A DNA stretch of 64,000 nt from positions 744,001-808,000 of the forward strand of contig NZ_QOHI01000001.1 of NCBI RefSeq assembly GCF_003319095.1, given 5' to 3'. How positions within the stretch are numbered: position 1 is the first letter of the stretch; every line of letters starts with the position of its first letter. This document shows positions 13,869-23,000 of this stretch, piece after piece. The position numbers were made by a program, and so were the translations under genes. Source of the stretch: Blastococcus sp. TBT05-19. GTDB taxonomy: Bacteria > Actinomycetota > Actinomycetes > Mycobacteriales > Geodermatophilaceae. The notes under the pieces were generated by a model. It made no database searches. It was not told where the DNA came from and saw nothing but the letters and a program-made list of their open reading frames with translations.

Positions 13869-16679
13869 GTGGGCAGCACACGCCTGGTCGGTTCCGGTCG
13901 AGGACGCCGATGGGGGGTGACGGCCGGGGCGACGGTGGTGCTCCTCGGGAGTGGCGCCGCTCTGGCACCGATCGTCTTCGCCGAGGAGGCGCCGCGGCGC
14001 GCGCTGCAGGCGGTCACCGTGGACCTGGCCTCCGACGGTGCGATCACGGGGCTGGCCTCCGCGCTGGTCAGCCGCGGAGAGGACGGGGAGGACCCGACCA
14101 CCCGCACGACCGCGCTGAACCCGGCCGAGCACGCGGGCGACCTGCCGGTGCGGGTCACCACGTCCTGGCGGCACGACGGCCGGGTCGGCACGGACCTCGC
14201 CGACGTCGAGGGCGTCGACGGTCGGGTCGAGATCAGCGTGACGGTGCAGAACCTGACCGGTCGCCCGGAGCGGTTCCAGTACGACGCCAACGGCGTGGCC
14301 CGCGAGAGCTACGAGATCGTGACGACGCCGATGACCGTCGTCGCCAGCGCGGTCCTCCCCGGGGACAGCGCGGCCGCGCTGGTCCGCCCGCAGGGGGCGG
14401 CCACAGAGCCCGGGACGACCAACGGCGTCATCAGCACCGAGGACGACGCCACGACGGTCCAGTGGGCCTCGATCCTCGCTCCGCCGCGGCTGCAGCCCAG
14501 CACCACCTTCACCCTCGTCCAGGACGCCGAGGACTTCGAGCTCCCCGCCATCAACCTGGCGGTCCAGCCGGGCGTGGCCACGGACGACTCGGTGGCCCGC
14601 CTGGTCGGGGACGTCTTCGGCGGCTCCGCGCGCATGGTCGGCTCGGAGAACCACACGATCGGTCTCATCGCCAACGTGAACGCCACGCTGGCGCAGGTCA
14701 CCGACAGCCTGCAGACGGTGCGCGAGACCCTCGCCGTGAACGCCGGCGAGGTCGGCTCCGCGGCCACGAACGCCCTGCGGTCGACGGCGAACTCGGTCGA
14801 CGCCTCCATGGCCTCCCTCCTCGCCGACCTGCAGGCCCTCGACAACTCGGTGGGCGCCACGGTCGAGGGGACGAACAGCCGGGCGAACAGCGCGCTCGAC
14901 GAGAGCGTGCGCGGCGTCCTCGAGTTCTTCGGTTCGCCGACCCCGGCCAGTGGTCCCACCCAGCCGGTGGCCTGCGGCTCCGAGGTGGCTGCCGAGGCGC
15001 CGTCCGGGACGTTGCTCGGGCAGCTGTCCGCGGTGAGCCGCCAGCTCAACGGGCTGGCCGACGCCTCCACCGACTGCGTCGAGGGGCTGCGGGAGACGCT
15101 GCTGGAGGACATCGGCTTCGACGTCGACACCGAGGGCGGCCCCCAGGAGTGCGCGGGGGCCCGGAGCGACTCGCTGGTCTGCCAGCTCATGGGCGCCGGC
15201 CAGCAGCTCGGCAGCCTCGCCGACGGCGTCCGGGCGCAGAAGGCGGACATCGCCGCCACCCTCGACCCGGACGACACGGTCAGCGCCGTGCTGACCGGGA
15301 TCACCGGGCTGCAGGGACAGGTGACGGCGCTGCAGGCCAAGGCTGCCGCCCTGAAGAACCAGGGCGGCACGGTCCCGCAGGATCTCGACCAGACGCTGAC
15401 GTCGCTGCTCGGCAGCATCGACGGACTGCTGGGCGTGCTGGCACCGCAGCCGCAGAGCACCGATCCGCAGCTGGCCGGCCGGCTGACTGCCCTGGCTGCC
15501 CAGGCGCGCGCCCAGAGCGAGGAGATGCTGGACGACAGCACCGGGATCCTGGCCCAGAGCAAGGACCTGGCGGAGGAGATGTGCGCTCCCGCCGCGACGC
15601 TGCTCCCGGGTGACCCGGAGCTGACGCGCCTGGACGGGCTGAGCCAGACGCTGGTCGGGCTCTCCTGCGCGCAGCTGTCGGCCACCACCGGTCAGGACGC
15701 CGGCTCGATCGCCGAGCGGGTGCGGACGCAGGGCGAGGCCGCCGACGCGCTGGCGACCGCTCTGGACACCGCGGCGGACGACGCCCAGGCCGTTGCGGAC
15801 GACCTCAGCGAGGTGCGCGCCGAGGTGGACGGCCTCAGCGCCCTCATCGACGGCACCGTCGACAGCCAGCTGACGGGTGCGCTCGACGACCTGCTCGTCG
15901 ACATGACCGGGCTCTACGACTCGAACGTCCCGTCCGACCTGGACTGCGACGTCGACCCGGTGCTCACCTCCAAGCGCCTGAACGCGCTGTTCGAGAGCTT
16001 CAAGCAGCTGCGCTGCCAGCGGGCGACGGTCGCGGGCGACCTCGAGGAGCTCATCGAGGGTGCGGCCGACGGGGTCGACGAAGCCGCCGCCGGTCCGGTC
16101 GACGAGGCGCGGGACCGGGCCAAGGACGCGGGCACCGGTGCGGACGAGTCCCTCGGGCAGCTCGGCGACGACATCGGCACGCAGCTGACGACGTCCGCCG
16201 CGCAGCAGCTGGAGCAGGGCCGGGTCGTCGTCGAGGTCCAGACCCAGCGGCTGCGGGCCGTGCAGGCGGCCGCGGAGCAGGAGCTCGACGCGGCCGCGCA
16301 GGGGGCCATCGGGCAGCTGGCGGAGCAGATCTCGCTGGCCACGGTGTCGCAGTCGGACGCCGCCCTCGCGCTCCAGGAGCAGCTGCAGAAGGTGCTGCTC
16401 GACCTAGGGTCGGCTGCCGAGGGCCGCGGCCTGCTCGGCGTCATCCAGAACAGCGCCGGTCAGACCGGGGTGCGCACCGAGCAGGTCACCCAGACCAGCG
16501 AGAGCGCCGCCAGCTTCCGCGGTGTCCGGCAGGCCGAGGTCGCCGACGCGCAGCTGGAGCAGCAGCAGTTCGCCCGGTCGCTGCAGGCCGCGCAGCGGAT
16601 GGAGCCCTTCGCCGAGGAGCTGCCCGCCGGCTCGGTCTCGGCCACGGTCTTCTGCTTCCGCCTCGGTGGGGAGAACTGA
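13869..16679 (+). CDS. Large secreted or membrane-anchored, probably coiled-coil protein of a type VII-like locus
   Basis: A 936-aa protein. A basic N-terminus (GSGRGRRWG) and a hydrophobic stretch ending LAPIVFAEEA form a signal peptide or anchor. Residues ~35-210 look globular and beta-rich. The rest is dominated by Gln/Ala/Asp/Leu-rich, heptad-like helices with nine spaced cysteines and no other membrane segment. The GTG at 13869 follows GGGGAGA, and an upstream TTG would mask the signal peptide. It heads the operon containing the FHA-FtsK ATPase. By position and coiled-coil character it may play the part of EsaA/YueB of Firmicutes Ess systems, but it lacks their multi-helix C-terminus. 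No family was recognised. Confidence 0.8.
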   Translation: MGSTRLVGSGRGRRWGVTAGATVVLLGSGAALAPIVFAEEAPRRALQAVTVDLASDGAITGLASALVSRGEDGEDPTTRTTALNPAEHAGDLPVRVTTSWRHDGRVGTDLADVEGVDGRVEISVTVQNLTGRPERFQYDANGVARESYEIVTTPMTVVASAVLPGDSAAALVRPQGAATEPGTTNGVISTEDDATTVQWASILAPPRLQPSTTFTLVQDAEDFELPAINLAVQPGVATDDSVARLVGDVFGGSARMVGSENHTIGLIANVNATLAQVTDSLQTVRETLAVNAGEVGSAATNALRSTANSVDASMASLLADLQALDNSVGATVEGTNSRANSALDESVRGVLEFFGSPTPASGPTQPVACGSEVAAEAPSGTLLGQLSAVSRQLNGLADASTDCVEGLRETLLEDIGFDVDTEGGPQECAGARSDSLVCQLMGAGQQLGSLADGVRAQKADIAATLDPDDTVSAVLTGITGLQGQVTALQAKAAALKNQGGTVPQDLDQTLTSLLGSIDGLLGVLAPQPQSTDPQLAGRLTALAAQARAQSEEMLDDSTGILAQSKDLAEEMCAPAATLLPGDPELTRLDGLSQTLVGLSCAQLSATTGQDAGSIAERVRTQGEAADALATALDTAADDAQAVADDLSEVRAEVDGLSALIDGTVDSQLTGALDDLLVDMTGLYDSNVPSDLDCDVDPVLTSKRLNALFESFKQLRCQRATVAGDLEELIEGAADGVDEAAAGPVDEARDRAKDAGTGADESLGQLGDDIGTQLTTSAAQQLEQGRVVVEVQTQRLRAVQAAAEQELDAAAQGAIGQLAEQISLATVSQSDAALALQEQLQKVLLDLGSAAEGRGLLGVIQNSAGQTGVRTEQVTQTSESAASFRGVRQAEVADAQLEQQQFARSLQAAQRMEPFAEELPAGSVSATVFCFRLGGEN

Positions 16680-16680
16680 C

Positions 16681-17958
16681 GTGCGGCGAGGGTTGATCTG
16701 CCTCGCTGCGGCCGCGGTCGTCACCAGCGACTGCACGTCGGACGAGGCGGCTCCGGACGAGGAGAACTTCGAGCCGGCGCCGGCCCCGACCGTCGAGCTG
16801 CCGCTCCTGGAGAGCCTGGAGTCCCCGCTGAAGGTCGGCCTCGTCGTCACCGGCTCCGGCCCGCGCGGTGAGGGCGCCGAGTTCGCCGCTCCGGCGGCGG
16901 GCGCCCGCGTGGCGGAGTTCCGGCTCGACGGCGACGCGGACCGGCTGCAGCTGGAGGTCGTCGACGACCGGGGCACCCCGGACGGCGCCGTCGCTGCCAC
17001 CCAGCAGCTGCTCGACGCCGGTGTCGCCGGCATCGTCTACGCCTCCGCGGGAGCCCACCTCGACCCGGCGCTGGACCTCGCCTCGGGCGCGGGCACCGCG
17101 GTGCTCCTGCCCTACGACACCCGGGACGGCCTGGCCGGCGACACCGCCTGGCGGACCGGCCCCAGCGACTCCCAGGTCGCCGACGTCGTCGGCGCGATGC
17201 TGGCCGGACGCGGTCAGCGCTCCCCGGTCGCGTTCACCGGCGAGGGCACCGGCTCCGGGCTCGCCGCGCTCGCCGCGGGCGACCGCCGGGTGACCGTCGC
17301 CGCCGGCGATGCGCTGGCCGGGCAGGTCGCGACGGCGGCCCAGCCGCTCACCGACGGCGGCGCCGACAGCGCCCTCGTGTCGGCCTCGGCGGAGACCTCG
17401 GCCGAGACGGTCGCCGCCCTGCAGGGGCGGGCGCCCTCCGCGCCGGTCGTCCTCGGGCCCTCGGCCCTGGCTCCGGCCTTCGCCGCGCGGCTCAGCGACC
17501 TCGGCTCGGCCGGCGGCGCGACCACCGCCGGGCAGTTCTTCACCGTCGGACCCGCCGCCACCGACTCCTCGACCGACGAGGGCGTCGTCCGCTTCCTGGA
17601 CGCCGTCCGGCTCGCCGCCCAGGACGCCGACCTGCAGTCGCTGTCCGGGACCGACGCCTTCGGACGGCTCGGGGCCGCGACCGCCGACGTCCGGAGCCAC
17701 GACGCCGTCGTCGCCCTGGCCGCCGCGGCCGCCGGCGCCGGCTCCACCGAGCCGGCCGCGGTGCTCGAGGCGCTCGGCGGCCTCGAGCTGGGCGTCGACG
17801 ACGGCCTGGCCGGTCCGAGGCTCGCCTTCGCCGACCGGCAGGCCCTCCCGGACGACGGCGTGGCCGTGCTCCAGGCGACCACCCGAGGCGCCGAGCGCGG
17901 TGTCGAGCAGGACGCGCCCGCGCTGTCGTGGTTCGTGCTGCCCGACGGCGAGGGCTGA
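16681..17958 (+). CDS. Periplasmic-binding-protein-like protein (type I fold), possibly a lipoprotein
   Basis: A 425-aa exported protein. The first 18 residues (MRRGLICLAAAAVVTSDC) look like a lipoprotein signal, but Asp precedes the Cys where Gly, Ala or Ser is expected, so lipidation is doubtful. The body shows the alternating Rossmann pattern of ABC-type amino-acid/ligand receptors: LKVGLVVTGSGP, TQQLLDAGVAGIVYASAG, SPVAFTGEGTGSGLAAL and VRSHDAVVALAAAAAGAGS. There are no ABC permease or ATPase genes nearby. It begins 2 bases after the coiled-coil gene and 12 bp before the kinase gene, which suggests a ligand sensor or scaffold for the secretion locus rather than an uptake protein. Confidence 0.75.
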   Translation: MRRGLICLAAAAVVTSDCTSDEAAPDEENFEPAPAPTVELPLLESLESPLKVGLVVTGSGPRGEGAEFAAPAAGARVAEFRLDGDADRLQLEVVDDRGTPDGAVAATQQLLDAGVAGIVYASAGAHLDPALDLASGAGTAVLLPYDTRDGLAGDTAWRTGPSDSQVADVVGAMLAGRGQRSPVAFTGEGTGSGLAALAAGDRRVTVAAGDALAGQVATAAQPLTDGGADSALVSASAETSAETVAALQGRAPSAPVVLGPSALAPAFAARLSDLGSAGGATTAGQFFTVGPAATDSSTDEGVVRFLDAVRLAAQDADLQSLSGTDAFGRLGAATADVRSHDAVVALAAAAAGAGSTEPAAVLEALGGLELGVDDGLAGPRLAFADRQALPDDGVAVLQATTRGAERGVEQDAPALSWFVLPDGEG

Positions 17959-17970
17959 TAGGACCACCCC

Positions 17971-19992
17971 ATGCAGACCACCCGCGCGCTCGGGAGCCGC
18001 TACGTCCTCGAGCGGCAGCTCGGGTCCGGTGCGATGGGCACGGTGTGGGCCGCCGTCGACCAGCGGACGGGCGGGACGGTGGCGGCGAAGCTGCTGCGCC
18101 CGGAGTTCGCGCGCGACCCGGAGATCCTGACCAGGTTCGTCCAGGAGCGCTCGATCCTGCTCGACCTGGTGCACCCCAACGTCGTGCGGGTCCGCGATCT
18201 CGTGGTCGAGGGCGAGGACCTCGCCATCGTCATGGACCTGGTCGAGGGCGCCGACCTGCGCGCCCGGCTCCGGGCGGCGGGCACGCTCCCGCCGGCGGAG
18301 GCGGCCCGGATCACCGCCGACGTCCTCGAGGCCCTCGCCGCTGCGCACGCCGGCGGGGTGCTGCACCGCGACGTGAAGCCGGACAACGTCCTGCTGACCG
18401 ACGAGGACCCGCCCGGCGTCCGGCTCGGTGACTTCAGCATCGCCCGGCTGGCGCAGGAGACGACGGTCCGCATGACCGGGGTGCTCGGCACGCCCGACTA
18501 CATGGCGCCGGAGATCTTCACCGCCGAGACCGTGAGCGCGGCCTCCGACGTCTACGCCGCCGGCATCCTGCTGCACGAGCTGCTGGCCGGGCGCGCGCCG
18601 TTGGCCGGTGGGGGCACGGGCTACGCGGTCGCCAACCGGCACGTGACCGCCGCCCCTCCGCCGATCGCCGGGATCCCGCGGGAGCTCGACGCGGTCCTGC
18701 AGGCGATGCTGGCCAAGGAGCCCGACCGCCGCCCGCCCGCCGAGGCGGCCGCGGCCTCGCTGCGGGAGCTGCTGCCCGCGCTGGGGGAGCTCCCCGCGCT
18801 GCCGGTCGCCCCCGAGCCGACGACGTGGAAGGCCGCCGGAACCGGTCCGGCGCCGGCCTTCGGCGTCCTCGGGCACCGTCCGGTCGAGGACCTCGACCCG
18901 GGCCGCACCAACGTCAAGGCGTCGGCCGACGCCGCTCCCCAGCTCCCGGCGCCGGCCACCGGCGAGGCGAAGCCGTGGCTGGCCGCGCCGGTCGACGACG
19001 ACACGGCGTCGGCGCAGACCCAGCTCCGGCCGAAGCGCGGTCCCGCGCACGCCGCCCCCGTGGTCGAGGAGGAGCCGGCCGCACGCCGGGGCCTGCTGCG
19101 CGACCGGCGCACGTGGCTGGTCGCGGGTGGATCGCTGGTGGCGGTGGGTGCGGTGGTCGGCGTCGTCGCGCTGGTCGGCTCCGGCGGCTCCGCGGATCCC
19201 CGTCGCCCCGACGGCGGGGGAGGCGCGGTCCCGGCCGAGGCGCTGGTCGTCACCGGGCCCTCCGAGGAGCTGCCCTCGGGCCTGACCGTCGTCCGCGAGG
19301 GGGCCTACGACGCCGAGGCAGGCACGCTGACCACGACCGTCACCTGGTCGGCGGAGAACTCGCTGGCCGGCCCGCTGTTCGAGTCGGTGCCCGCCGCGGC
19401 GGACGGGCGGTCGTGCCCCGACGTCACCTGGTCGGTGCCCGCCGTCCGCGACGTGACGCCCGGCGTCCCCGTCACCGCCTGCGGGTGGGAGGTCCCCGTC
19501 GACGTCCCCGGCGGGTCGGAGGTGACCGCCAGCTACACGGTGCCCTTCGAGCTGGAGGACGACGGCGACGTGCAGGGCCTGCGCGAGCGGCTCGTCGGGA
19601 CCGGCACCGCGACCGGCGCCGCGCTCGACGGCCTGGTCGCCACGCCGGTCTACGCGGCCCAGCGGCTGGAGGACCTGGAGGTGCAGATCGACGGCACCGT
19701 GCGGGTCGGGGCGCCCGTCGGCCTGGTCGTCGTCCCGGTCTGGCGGGGCACCGACGCCGCCGACAACATCGCGGTCCTCTTCAGCAGCCGCAACCCCCAG
19801 CCCAGCCTCCTGCTCCAGCAGCTCGGCGGCGAGCTCGAGGTGCGCACCGACGACTGCACCGGCTCCCTCGCGTTCACCGACCGGGTGCCCTACGCCAACA
19901 CTGTGGGCAGCGGCTGCACGGTGTCGGTCCGTCTTGGTGAGATAGAGGCCCGCAGCCGCAGCTTCGACGTCCTGCAGAACAGCGCGGGCTGA
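17971..19992 (+). CDS. Transmembrane PknB-type Ser/Thr protein kinase with ectodomain
   Basis: A 673-aa kinase. Residues ~10-270 are the kinase domain: GSGAMG glycine loop (18-23), Lys40, HRDVKPDN (132-139, with Asp134 and Asn139) and GTPDYMAPE (173-181). The DFG motif reads DFS (154-156), an unusual Gly-to-Ser change; other catalytic residues are intact. A Pro/Ala-rich linker follows, a membrane helix spans ~382-403, and a ~270-residue ectodomain has four Cys. No PASTA repeats are seen. The architecture parallels EssB (cytoplasmic kinase-like fold, one helix, ectodomain), but here the kinase looks potentially active. The next gene has an FHA domain, a natural phospho-Thr reader. A Shine-Dalgarno AGGA precedes the ATG. 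Confidence 0.9.
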   Translation: MQTTRALGSRYVLERQLGSGAMGTVWAAVDQRTGGTVAAKLLRPEFARDPEILTRFVQERSILLDLVHPNVVRVRDLVVEGEDLAIVMDLVEGADLRARLRAAGTLPPAEAARITADVLEALAAAHAGGVLHRDVKPDNVLLTDEDPPGVRLGDFSIARLAQETTVRMTGVLGTPDYMAPEIFTAETVSAASDVYAAGILLHELLAGRAPLAGGGTGYAVANRHVTAAPPPIAGIPRELDAVLQAMLAKEPDRRPPAEAAAASLRELLPALGELPALPVAPEPTTWKAAGTGPAPAFGVLGHRPVEDLDPGRTNVKASADAAPQLPAPATGEAKPWLAAPVDDDTASAQTQLRPKRGPAHAAPVVEEEPAARRGLLRDRRTWLVAGGSLVAVGAVVGVVALVGSGGSADPRRPDGGGGAVPAEALVVTGPSEELPSGLTVVREGAYDAEAGTLTTTVTWSAENSLAGPLFESVPAAADGRSCPDVTWSVPAVRDVTPGVPVTACGWEVPVDVPGGSEVTASYTVPFELEDDGDVQGLRERLVGTGTATGAALDGLVATPVYAAQRLEDLEVQIDGTVRVGAPVGLVVVPVWRGTDAADNIAVLFSSRNPQPSLLLQQLGGELEVRTDDCTGSLAFTDRVPYANTVGSGCTVSVRLGEIEARSRSFDVLQNSAG

Positions 19993-20006
19993 GACAGAGG
20001 AGTGCC

Positions 20007-23000
20007 GTGCGCGTCCAGGTGAGCGTCGGGCAGGTCGACGGCACGCTGCTCGACGTCGCCGTCGACGTCGACGTCGACGACGACCTGCCGGTCAGCCGCG
20101 TCGGCGCCGAGCTGGCCCGCGTCGCCGGCCTGGCCGGCGAGGGCGTGTGGATCGCCGGCGAGCGGCTCGACGACGACCAGCCGGTGGGGGAGAGCCCGCT
20201 CGTCGACGGCGCCGTCGTCCACCTGTCGGAGTCCGCGGCGCTGGCCGCCCCGGCCGGCCCGCCCACCCGGGGCTGGCAGCTGCGGGTGCTCAGCGGACCG
20301 AGCAGCGGGCTGGTGGCCGAGCTGCCGATGGGCGACCACGAGCTCGGCCGCAGCAGCGCCTTCGGTTTCGCCGACCGGTCGATGTCCCGCCGGCACGCCC
20401 TGCTCCGGGTGGGGGCCGACGGCGCGACGCTGCGCGACCTCGGCTCGGCGAACGGCACGACGCTCGAGGGCGAGCCGGTGCCGGAGGACGACGAGGGCGT
20501 GGAGGTCGCGCCCGGGCAGGTCGTCCAGCTCGGCGACACCCAGCTGGTCATCGGGCCGGCGGTGGTCTCCGACGCCGCGATCGAGCCGGCCGGCCCCGGC
20601 ACGCGCGCCTTCGTGCGCGCCCCGCGCCTGCTGCCCTCCGCCCGGGAGGTGCGCATCCAGCTGCCGAAGGAGCCGCAGGCGCGCGAGCCCCGCCGGTTCT
20701 CGCTGGTCATGATCATCGCGCCGCTGCTCATCGGGGTCACGCTCGCGCTCGTCATGCGGTCGCCGATGTACCTCATGTTCGCCGTCGCCAGCCCGGTGAT
20801 GATGATCAGCAACACCGTCGCCGACCGCCGGCACACCGCGCGCCAGGACCGCCGCGCCCGCGAGGAGTACGAGCAGGACCTCGCCCGCACCCACGAGCGG
20901 ATCGAGACCGCGGTCGCGCAGGAGACGCTCCGTCGTCGCGACACCCACGCCGACCCGGCCACCACGCTGCTCACCGCCGTGCTGCCCGGCCGGCGGTTGT
21001 GGGAGCGCCGCCGCACCGACCCCGACGCCCTCGACCTGCGGCTGGGCTCGGCCGACCTGCCCGCCGAGCTCGTGGTCGCCGACCGCTCCGGCCGCGACGA
21101 GCCGCCGGAGCAGCGCGTCGTGCGCGCGGTGCCCGTCGTCGTGCCGCTGCGGCAGGCCGGCGTCGTCGGGCTCGCCGGGCCGGCCGAACCGCTGGCCGGG
21201 CTGCTGCGCTGGGTGGTGCTGCAGCTGGCGGTCCACCACCCGACGCGCGACCTCGCCCTGACCGTGCTCGCCCCCCGAGGCCGCACCGACTGGAACTGGG
21301 TCCGCTGGCTGCCGCACGCGCGATCGGCCGACGGCGAGGGCCCGGTCGCGTTCGTCGGCAACGACCCGGAGACGGTGACGGCCCGCGTCGCGGAGCTGAC
21401 CGCGCAGATCAAGGCCCGCCGCGAGGCGACGGCGAAGGGCGGCCGCATCCAGGCCGAGTCGTTCCCGGCGCACGTCCTGGTCATCCACGGGTTCCGGCCG
21501 CTGCGCGCGACCCCCGGCCTGGCCCAGGTGCTGCAGGACGGCCCGGCGGTCGGCGTCTACGCCGTCTGCGCCGACGAGGAGGAGCGGTTCCTGCCCGAGG
21601 CCGCCACCGCCACGGCCGTGTTCGACCCGGCCGAGGAGGCCCAGCTGGTCGTCCGGCGCAGCGGCCACGACCCGGTGACGGCGGTGCTCGCCGAGCCGGT
21701 GTCGGCCGAGCTGGCCGAGCGCGCGGCCCGGGCGCTGGCCCCGCTGCGCGACGTCAGCCTCGAGGACGACGACGCCGTCCTGCCCGACAGCGTGCGGCTG
21801 CTCGACGTGCTCGGGATGGAGCCGCCGACGGTCGACGGCATCCGAGCGCGCTGGCAGATGGAGGGGCGCACGACCCGCCTCGTCGTGGGCTCCGGCCTGC
21901 ACGGGCCGCTCACCCTCGACCTGCGCACCGACGGCCCGCACGGGCTGGTCGCCGGCACCACCGGCGCCGGCAAGTCGGAGCTGCTGCAGACGATGATCGC
22001 CTCGCTGGCGGTCGCCAACCGGCCGGACGCCCTGAACTTCGTGCTGGTCGACTACAAGGGCGGCAGCGCGTTCAAGGACTGCGTCCACCTGCCGCACACC
22101 GTCGGCATGGTCACCGACCTCGACGCCCACCTCGTGCAGCGGGCGCTCACCTCGCTGGGCGCCGAGCTCAAGTACCGCGAGCACTGGCTGGCGCGCGCCG
22201 GCGTCAAGGACATCGACGACTACATCGACCTGCAGGCCCGCGAGCCCGGCCGGCCACCGCTGCCGCGGCTGCTCATCGTCATCGACGAGTTCGCCTCGAT
22301 GGCGCGCGAGCTGCCCGACTTCGTCACCGGTCTGGTCAACGTCGCGCAGCGCGGCCGCTCGCTCGGCATCCACCTGATCCTCGCCACCCAGCGGCCCAGC
22401 GGGGTCGTGTCACCGGAGATCCGCGCCAACACCAACCTCCGCATCTCGCTACGGGTCACCGACGGCGCCGACAGCAGCGACGTGCTCGACGCCCCCGACG
22501 CCGCGCGGATCCCGAAGTCCGCCCCCGGCCGCGGGTTCGCCCGGCTCGGGCACGGTGCCCTGGTCCCGTTCCAGGCCGGCCGCATCGGCGGTCGTCGCCC
22601 GGGTCAGGGCGCGGTCGCCGCGGCGGTGCCGTTCGTCGTCCCGCTCGGCTGGCACCAGGTCGGTTACGCCGCACCCCAGAAGCCGGCGACGGCGACCCGC
22701 GTGTCCGACGTCGAGATCACCGACCTCTCGGTCCTGGTCCAGGCGGTGCGCGGTGCGGCCGTGGCGGAGGAGGTGGCCGCCCAGCGCAGCCCGTGGCTGG
22801 AGGCGCTGCCCACCCGGGTGCTGGTCTCCGACCTCGACGCCCCCGCCGCCGGAGCGGCGTCGTCGGCCCGGCTGCCGTACGGGATCCGGGACCTGCCCGC
22901 GCTGCAGGAGCAGCAGGTGGCCGCGTTCGACCCCGCCACAGACGGGCACCTGCTCGTCATCGGGTCGCCGAAGAGCGGGCGCTCGCAGCTGCTGCGCACG

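Noticed and set aside
13767-13869. Longer coiled-coil protein from a TTG at 13767
   Set aside because: The added residues are Arg/Val-rich and would bury the signal peptide; the GTG at 13869 has a good ribosome site.
16404-19253. Long minus-strand frames across the binding-protein and kinase genes
   Set aside because: They are Ser/Arg/Pro-rich antisense shadows with no domain, while the plus frames show clear motifs.
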